From positions 992,001 through 1,056,000 of the forward strand of contig NZ_FNRF01000001.1 in assembly GCF_900107775.1 (NCBI RefSeq): a stretch of DNA of 64,000 nucleotides, in the 5' to 3' direction. Source of the stretch: Xylanibacter ruminicola (GTDB lineage: Bacteria; Bacteroidota; Bacteroidia; Bacteroidales; Bacteroidaceae). The translations under genes and the position numbers were made by a program. Each line of letters opens with the position of its first letter. Position 1 is the first letter of the stretch. Below the pieces are notes generated by a model. The model ran no database searches. It was given only the letters and a program-made list of their open reading frames with translations, and had not been told where the DNA came from. Shown here one piece after another: positions 58,987 through 64,000 of the stretch.

Positions 58987-60429
58987 ATGAACAGAAAACT
59001 ATTCATGACTGGTCTGTTGATGCTTGCTATGGCTATGCAGGCCCAGACCGCAAAGAAGTTTACCCTGAACCTGACCGATGACGGAAAGGCTCAGATGGTT
59101 TGTTTCCTGCCAGAGAAACCCTCAGGCAGAGCCATTGTTGGTGTGCCTGGAGGTGGCTACTCTATGCTTTCGAATACGCATGAGGGCTATCAGGCTTCCG
59201 ATTGGTTAAATAAACAGGGTATCGCTTATTTCGTGGTAAACTATCGTTTGCCGCATGGTGACCGTACCATTCCAGTAGGAGATGTGGAGCAAGGCTTCCG
59301 TATCGTTCGCGACTCGGCTAAGGTCTGGAATATTAATCCTAACGATGTGGGCATTATGGGCTTCTCGGCAGGTGGTCATCTGTCGTCGGTCATCTCAACG
59401 ATGTCGCCTTATGAAGTGCGTCCTAACTTCTCGATACTATTCTATCCAGTAATCTCGATGGATGAGCGTGTATCACATAAGTGGTCGTGCATCAACTTTC
59501 TGGGTAAAGAGGGGTATAAGGATCCTAAACTTATAGGACAGTACTCAACCCAGAATGCCGTTCGCAGTCATCTCACACCACCTGCTTGTATCATCAGTGC
59601 TAACGACGACCGTTTGGTGCCTGTGGTAACCAATGGCATACAGTATTATTCTGCTATGCGCAATGCCGGTAATGAATGCAGCTTGTTTATCTACCCTTCG
59701 GGCGATCATGGATTTGGCTTTGGCACGTGGTTTAAGTATCACGACCAACTGTTGCAGGACTTAGGTAACTGGCTCAAGTCGATTCCTGCCCCCAAGGAGG
59801 ATGCTATCCGTGTGGCTTGCATCGGTAACAGCATCACCGATGGTTTTGGTATTGATATGCGTGCCAAGTATGGCTATCCGGCACAGTTGCAGGGCATGCT
59901 CGGCGATGGCTACTGGGTAAAGAACTTCGGCGTGAGTGCACGTACCATGCTGAACAAGGGCGACTTCCCTTATATGAACGAGATGGCATGGCGTGATGCT
60001 TTGGCATTTAAGCCCGATGTAGTGGTGATTAAACTGGGTACTAACGACTCGAAACCCGAGAACTGGCAGTATGGCGCTGAGTTTAAGCAGGATCTGGAAC
60101 AGATGATTAAGACCTTACGCCCAGATTTGGCTCAGCTTGCCAAGAAAGGCAAGAAGAAGGGGAAGGCTGTAGCGCAGCCTGCAGGACCAAAGATTCTGCT
60201 TTGCACACCTATTCCTGCTTTCAAGCCCAGTTGGAAAATCAACGATAAGGTGATTACCGATGAGATTATTCCCATCCAACAAGAAGTGGCAAAGCAGTAT
60301 GGCTTACAGGTTATCGACCTGCACACATTGATGCTTAACGACGGCGATAAGGTGGTAGATGATGGTATTCATCCCAACGAAAAAGGAGCCAAGAAAATGG
60401 CCGAGATTATTGCAGCAGCCATCAAATAA
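58987..60429 (+). CDS. Fused esterase: alpha/beta hydrolase plus SGNH hydrolase
   Basis: The 480-residue product has a signal peptide (MAMQAQ, about residue 19) and two complete esterase domains. Residues about 25-265 are an alpha/beta hydrolase of the acetyl-xylan/feruloyl esterase type: GVPGGGYSML, NYRLPHG, GFSAGGH (Ser127), HGFGFG (His about 241). Residues about 272-480 are an SGNH/GDSL domain with GNSITDG (Ser282), GVSART, LGTNDS and DDGIHPN near residue 459. It would remove acyl groups from plant polysaccharides in the periplasm or outside. A terminator follows directly. Confidence 0.88.
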   Translation: MNRKLFMTGLLMLAMAMQAQTAKKFTLNLTDDGKAQMVCFLPEKPSGRAIVGVPGGGYSMLSNTHEGYQASDWLNKQGIAYFVVNYRLPHGDRTIPVGDVEQGFRIVRDSAKVWNINPNDVGIMGFSAGGHLSSVISTMSPYEVRPNFSILFYPVISMDERVSHKWSCINFLGKEGYKDPKLIGQYSTQNAVRSHLTPPACIISANDDRLVPVVTNGIQYYSAMRNAGNECSLFIYPSGDHGFGFGTWFKYHDQLLQDLGNWLKSIPAPKEDAIRVACIGNSITDGFGIDMRAKYGYPAQLQGMLGDGYWVKNFGVSARTMLNKGDFPYMNEMAWRDALAFKPDVVVIKLGTNDSKPENWQYGAEFKQDLEQMIKTLRPDLAQLAKKGKKKGKAVAQPAGPKILLCTPIPAFKPSWKINDKVITDEIIPIQQEVAKQYGLQVIDLHTLMLNDGDKVVDDGIHPNEKGAKKMAEIIAAAIK

Positions 60430-60436
60430 ATACAAC

Positions 60437-60470
60437 AATCCCCGTTCTGTTGTGAACGGGGATTATTTTT
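60437..60470. terminator. Terminator between the dual esterase and sensor kinase genes
   Basis: AATCCCCGTTC (60437-60447) pairs with GAACGGGGATT (60454-60464), followed by ATTTTTTATTTT. It serves the plus strand and probably the minus strand. Confidence 0.88.
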
Positions 60471-62449
60471 TATTTTAATCTAACCACAAACCGAGCACCT
60501 TGCGTGTAGGTAGTGTCGAGTGTAAGGGTGTATCCCATAGAGGTGGCTAAGCATCTGGCTAATGGCAAGCCGACGCCAAGTGTATGTTCGTTGGGCGACA
60601 GACGTACAAACGGCACAAAGATATGCTCAGCATCACTCGCTGGGATGGTGGGGCCTTCGTTGCTTACAGCAATCGCATAGCTACCATCGGTTAGGGTGTG
60701 ACAGCTTAACTGCAGCGTATCGCCTGTGGCATATTTTACAACATTGTCGAGCAGGCAGTTAATCAGCTCCTGCAGCAGCATATTGGTGGTAATCTTCACA
60801 TCGTCGGCCACATCTGTTATAAACTCGATGTTCTTGGGTTGGGTTTTGAAATGCTGGTCGTAACTGTTTAGAGTGGTACGTGCCATTTCGTTAAGACCAA
60901 TCTCGTAGTTCATAGGGATAGGATAAGCATCGCCATAGAGACTGAATAATATCAGCTTGCGGGTAGATGTAGCTACATCGTAGGCATCACGGCAGATAGC
61001 TGAGCGTAACTGCATATACTCATCGTGGGGCAACTGTCCGTCGGCATCGATGATAACTTCTGCAGTACCAATCAGTGTCTGTAACGGCGAGCGGAGCGCA
61101 TCCTGACAAACACGTTTCTCCTCATCAGTAATTCCTAAATCGCCACGTGAGTAAGAATCAAGTACAGGGTCCATCAACGATTCGATGTTCTTGGCTGCAG
61201 CAACAATATCGCGATAACGCTTACTGCGTTCCTCGGGTTTGAGTTTGAATTCTGGGTCGTTGAATATGCGTGCATAGTTTAGCAGCGAATTGATAGGCGA
61301 TTTAAGCTTCTCCAAGATGGTTGTTACAAAGGCACGACGGATAGCTTGGCCGGCCTCGGCTCGACGGCGGGCCTCCTGTAACTCCTGAAACTGCTCTTTC
61401 AACTTGAGATTTTTGAAATAGCGATAGATAAGTACTGCTATCAGCAGGGCGATGATGGTGGCTGCCATCAGACCTGCAGACATCAGTTGTTTGCGTCGTA
61501 GTTCGGCCTTTTCCTGCTCGGCTTGTAACAGGTCGATGTCGTGGGTCACGTCCATCAGGTGTTCCTCCAGTACTTCGCGCTCGTCGGCTTGTTCCATACT
61601 GTCTTTCAGCTGAATTTCACGGAAGGCTTGCTGCCAATTGCCTGTTGTCTGGAAAACCTCCAATCGTAGTTGGTTGGCTAACTGTGGAACTGCGGCTGAG
61701 TCGCACCATGCCAACGCCTGCTTGTAGTCGTTACGTAACAGGTAGTGGCATACCATCACCTGCTGCAGGTTTGCAGGATTAAACCCTGCGGGATTATGCT
61801 GGCGTATACTGTCGTAACGGGCAAAGTATCGGTCGAATGCCTGGCGGTCGCCTTGTTGGCTGGCAATGATACACCGGTAGCCAAGCACACCGCTGTCGTA
61901 CATGGGGTTCTCGAGCATTTGTTTTGGTAGACTGTCGAGACAAGCCATCGCCTCAGCAGGGTGCTTGAAACTAAGTGACAGTGCCAGCGAAAGATAGCAA
62001 TTGAATACTGATACGGGGTCCTTATTAGCATCAACACCCTTCAGTGCGCGACGGAAGTAGGTCTCGGCCATCTCCGGCTGGTTTCTGCTACTATAGAATA
62101 AGCCAAGACACATATTGGGGATGTATAGGTATTGTTCTTGATGACGTTTACGGATATCATCGGTTAGACGGTGAATCTGGGTGAAAGCGCGGTGAAAGTG
62201 TTTGTGGTTAACGTCGTAGTTCACACGGCTCATCCAAACACGGTAGTATTTGTCCCAAGCCTGGTTCTGTTCCAGGTGGTTGAGAAATAACTTTTGAGCA
62301 TTGTAGAAGTCGGAATCGCTGCCACTTACCTGCGCTTGTTGAACGCGCATGGCTAGTTCCTGTTCTACGTTATCGGTATCAGCATAGATCTTGTTGCTAC
62401 CGAGAAATGCCAAGGTTAAAAGAACAAAAAGGTATAGATAATGTTTCAT
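60470..62449 (-). CDS. TPR sensor kinase-like protein lacking the phospho-accepting His
   Basis: The 659-residue product has a signal peptide (to about 23), periplasmic TPR-type helices (about 30-290), a coiled coil, a membrane helix at about 327-345, and a cytoplasmic histidine-kinase-like part. Two HisKA-like segments are seen, but in both the His is replaced: FVTTILEKLKSPINSLL (Glu380 at the His site) and CQDALRSPLQTLIG (Asp450). The ATPase domain is well kept: N box LINCLLDNVVKYA, G1-like SNEGPTIPASD, F box FVPFVRL, G2 box GVGLPLAR. It may act as a scaffold or phosphatase. No receiver domain or response regulator is adjacent. Confidence 0.82.
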   Translation of the reverse strand: MKHYLYLFVLLTLAFLGSNKIYADTDNVEQELAMRVQQAQVSGSDSDFYNAQKLFLNHLEQNQAWDKYYRVWMSRVNYDVNHKHFHRAFTQIHRLTDDIRKRHQEQYLYIPNMCLGLFYSSRNQPEMAETYFRRALKGVDANKDPVSVFNCYLSLALSLSFKHPAEAMACLDSLPKQMLENPMYDSGVLGYRCIIASQQGDRQAFDRYFARYDSIRQHNPAGFNPANLQQVMVCHYLLRNDYKQALAWCDSAAVPQLANQLRLEVFQTTGNWQQAFREIQLKDSMEQADEREVLEEHLMDVTHDIDLLQAEQEKAELRRKQLMSAGLMAATIIALLIAVLIYRYFKNLKLKEQFQELQEARRRAEAGQAIRRAFVTTILEKLKSPINSLLNYARIFNDPEFKLKPEERSKRYRDIVAAAKNIESLMDPVLDSYSRGDLGITDEEKRVCQDALRSPLQTLIGTAEVIIDADGQLPHDEYMQLRSAICRDAYDVATSTRKLILFSLYGDAYPIPMNYEIGLNEMARTTLNSYDQHFKTQPKNIEFITDVADDVKITTNMLLQELINCLLDNVVKYATGDTLQLSCHTLTDGSYAIAVSNEGPTIPASDAEHIFVPFVRLSPNEHTLGVGLPLARCLATSMGYTLTLDTTYTQGARFVVRLK

Positions 62450-62468
62450 GATGTTTTTGGGGTAATGG

Positions 62469-62498
62469 ATGCCCCGCGCCGCTGATGACGCGGGGCAT
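62469..62498 (-). terminator. GC-rich hairpin after argF'
   Basis: ATGCCCCGCG (62469-62478) pairs with CGCGGGGCAT (62489-62498). No clear T tract follows on the minus strand, so it may be a terminator or an attenuator before the kinase gene. Confidence 0.55.
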
Positions 62499-62523
62499 TG
62501 TTATTGGGAATTATTGTTTGCGG

Positions 62524-63489
62524 TTAAAGGGCTTCGAGCATGCGCTTGATAACTACCGAACAGCTGATCTCGCGGTTGGCTGCCTCGGGGATTACAAGGC
62601 TGTTGGGGCTCTCAATCACATCGTCTGTTACAATAAGGTTACGACGAACGGGTAGACAGTGCATGAACTTACCATTGTTTGTCCATGACATGTGCTCTGT
62701 GTCAACTGTCCACGACATATCTTTGCTGGTAATCTTTCCATAATCGGCAAGGTTTGTTACACCTGGGTTACTCCAGTTTTTTGCATAGATGAAATCGGCA
62801 CCTTCGAAAGCTTTCTTCTGATCGTACTCTACGCGGGCATTACCTACGAACTTTGGATCGAGCTCGTAACCCTCAGGGTGGGTGATGACGAAGTCAACAT
62901 CGGGAGCGGCGTTCATCCACTGGGCGAACGAGTTAGGTACAGCCTGAGGCAAAGCGCGGCAATGAGGTGCCCAAGTGAGGACAACCTTTGGACGTTCTAC
63001 TACCTTATGCTCCTCGATGGTGATGAGGTCGGCAAAGGCCTGTAGGGGGTGAACTGTTGCCGTTTCCATCGCAAATACGGGACGACCGCTATATTTGATG
63101 AACTGTTGCAGTACGGTCTCGGCATAGTCGTACTCACGGTCGGTAAGTCCGGCAAACGAGCGTACACCAATCAAGTCGCAGTAGCATCCCATTACAGGAA
63201 TAGCCTCAAGCAGATGCTCGCTCTTGTCGCCATCCATAATCACACCACGCTCGGTTTCCAACTTCCATGCACCGGCATTTACATCAAGCACAATCACATT
63301 CATGCCTAAGTTCATTGCTGCCTTCTGGGTGCTGAGACGGGTGCGGAGCGAATTATTAAAGAAAATCATCATCAGGGTCTTGTTTTTACCCAGATGCTGG
63401 TACTTATAACGATCGTTCTTAATCTCAAATGCTTCGGCCATCGCCTTATCCAATGGACCGAGGTCTTCTACGTTGATAAAACTTTTCAT
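62524..63489 (-). CDS. argF': N-succinyl/N-acetyl-ornithine carbamoyltransferase
   Basis: The 321-residue product is a transcarbamylase with the carbamoyl-phosphate motif SLRTR (residues 47-51), a HPLQAFADL segment near residue 147 and the HCLPVRR motif (His277). Sequence and length match the Bacteroidota argF' enzyme, which acts on N-succinyl-L-ornithine (or N-acetyl-ornithine) in arginine synthesis in place of ornithine carbamoyltransferase. The choice between succinyl and acetyl cannot be settled by eye. It is monocistronic or leads into the sensor gene 74 bases downstream. Confidence 0.9.
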   Translation of the reverse strand: MKSFINVEDLGPLDKAMAEAFEIKNDRYKYQHLGKNKTLMMIFFNNSLRTRLSTQKAAMNLGMNVIVLDVNAGAWKLETERGVIMDGDKSEHLLEAIPVMGCYCDLIGVRSFAGLTDREYDYAETVLQQFIKYSGRPVFAMETATVHPLQAFADLITIEEHKVVERPKVVLTWAPHCRALPQAVPNSFAQWMNAAPDVDFVITHPEGYELDPKFVGNARVEYDQKKAFEGADFIYAKNWSNPGVTNLADYGKITSKDMSWTVDTEHMSWTNNGKFMHCLPVRRNLIVTDDVIESPNSLVIPEAANREISCSVVIKRMLEAL

Positions 63490-63548
63490 ATCTTTATTTT
63501 ATTAATGTTCAATGCTTAATCTTTTAATCGTTTCTTTAGTACGCTTGC

Positions 63549-64000
63549 CTAAGCAAGAATGTTTAATGCTTTGAGGCACATGATGGTCATGTCGTCGTTA
63601 GGTTCGGCACCATTACGATGGCGCTCCACTTCGGCTTCCATCAGTTCTACTACATGGCGGGCGTCTTTGAATTTTGTATGCCGTAGTATATCTAGCATAT
63701 GCTCGTCGCCAAACTGTTCCAGCTTGATGTTCTCGGCTTCATTAAGTCCATCGGAATAAATGAAAAGAGGACGCCCCTTGATGGATGCAATCTCCTCGCC
63801 GATATATTCAAGTTCCGGCCATAGACCGATAGGAGCATTCGGCTCCATCTCAAGGAATGAACCTTGCTGCTCATCGCCTCCGATGACAGGGGGATTGTGT
63901 CCGGCATTGCAGAAATGAAGTTGCCCGTTGGTTAGATTTAGCTGACCAATGAACATAGTGACGAACATGCCGTTGTCGTTTTTCTCTGTTAGTTCATCAT
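63549..64000 (-). CDS. C-terminal part of a PP2C (SpoIIE/RsbU) phosphatase, cut by window edge
   Basis: The frame is open to the last base of the window, giving about 150 residues of a longer protein. The visible part has MFVTMFIGQLN, FCNAGHNPP, FIYSDGLNEAEN and NDDMTIM, the last three motifs of the SpoIIE/PPM phosphatase domain with the metal-binding Asp residues. Such enzymes dephosphorylate anti-anti-sigma (STAS) proteins or similar in stress signalling. The upstream sensory region lies outside the window. argF' begins 59 bases upstream of its neighbour side, with no clear terminator in between. Confidence 0.9.
   Translation of the reverse strand, partial: DELTEKNDNGMFVTMFIGQLNLTNGQLHFCNAGHNPPVIGGDEQQGSFLEMEPNAPIGLWPELEYIGEEIASIKGRPLFIYSDGLNEAENIKLEQFGDEHMLDILRHTKFKDARHVVELMEAEVERHRNGAEPNDDMTIMCLKALNILA

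Overview
The window looks like chromosomal DNA of a gut or rumen Bacteroidales bacterium, most likely Prevotellaceae (Prevotella/Segatella type). This rests on Bacteroidota-type promoters (TTTG, about 20 nt, TAnnTTTG) ahead of many genes, a SusC/SusD pair, lipoproteins with Bacteroidota-style signal peptides, a succinyl/acetylornithine carbamoyltransferase of the argF' type, a short C-terminal tail on the GH5 enzyme of the kind common in Prevotella secreted proteins, and DUF6057 proteins. The species call is inference; no rRNA or tRNA gene was seen.

Layout. 1-6.3 kb: housekeeping genes (murF, folP, cdaA, pta, ackA). 6.3-8.7 kb: a lipoprotein / ECF sigma factor / trans-envelope beta-barrel operon. 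8.8-12.7 kb: a sugar kinase, two secreted small proteins, an intergenic region packed with nested inverted repeats, lpxH and a DUF59 Fe-S assembly factor. 12.8-26.5 kb: an accessory block of twelve genes. It opens with a membrane-bound Kelch-AraC regulator, followed by three zinc-ribbon proteins, two related lipoproteins, a miniature FGE/SUMF1-like protein and two very large single-pass membrane proteins. This block is the best candidate here for an undescribed system. 26.5-33.7 kb: core genes (radC, GT2, efp, rpmH, PASTA protein, rluD-like, ddl, acyltransferase, NigD-like lipoprotein). 33.7-47.2 kb: a glycan utilisation locus (GH31, GH5, SusC, SusD, surface lipoprotein, GH9) whose enzyme set matches xyloglucan loci. 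47.3-56.9 kb: three copies of a pair made of a DUF6057 membrane protein and a PD40/TolB-like lipoprotein carrying a conserved CxxCH motif, with a DUF4369 lipoprotein in the first operon. 56.9-64 kb: threonine aldolase, two alpha/beta hydrolases (one fused to an SGNH esterase), a TPR sensor kinase that lacks the phospho-accepting histidine, argF' and the end of a PP2C phosphatase.

How the genes may work together. pta and ackA form the acetate/ATP branch. murF, ddl and lpxH serve the envelope. The GH5, GH9 and GH31 enzymes with SusCD form a surface-binding, cutting and import chain, and the dual esterase at 59-60 kb could remove ester side groups. The 12.8-26.5 kb block appears to form one envelope-spanning assembly, because a novel domain recurs in three of its proteins and the same zinc-ribbon spacing recurs four times. 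The 47-57 kb block looks like a repeated two-component membrane module, possibly redox- or haem-linked. Start codons were moved where a -7 box lies inside or after the longest-ORF start.
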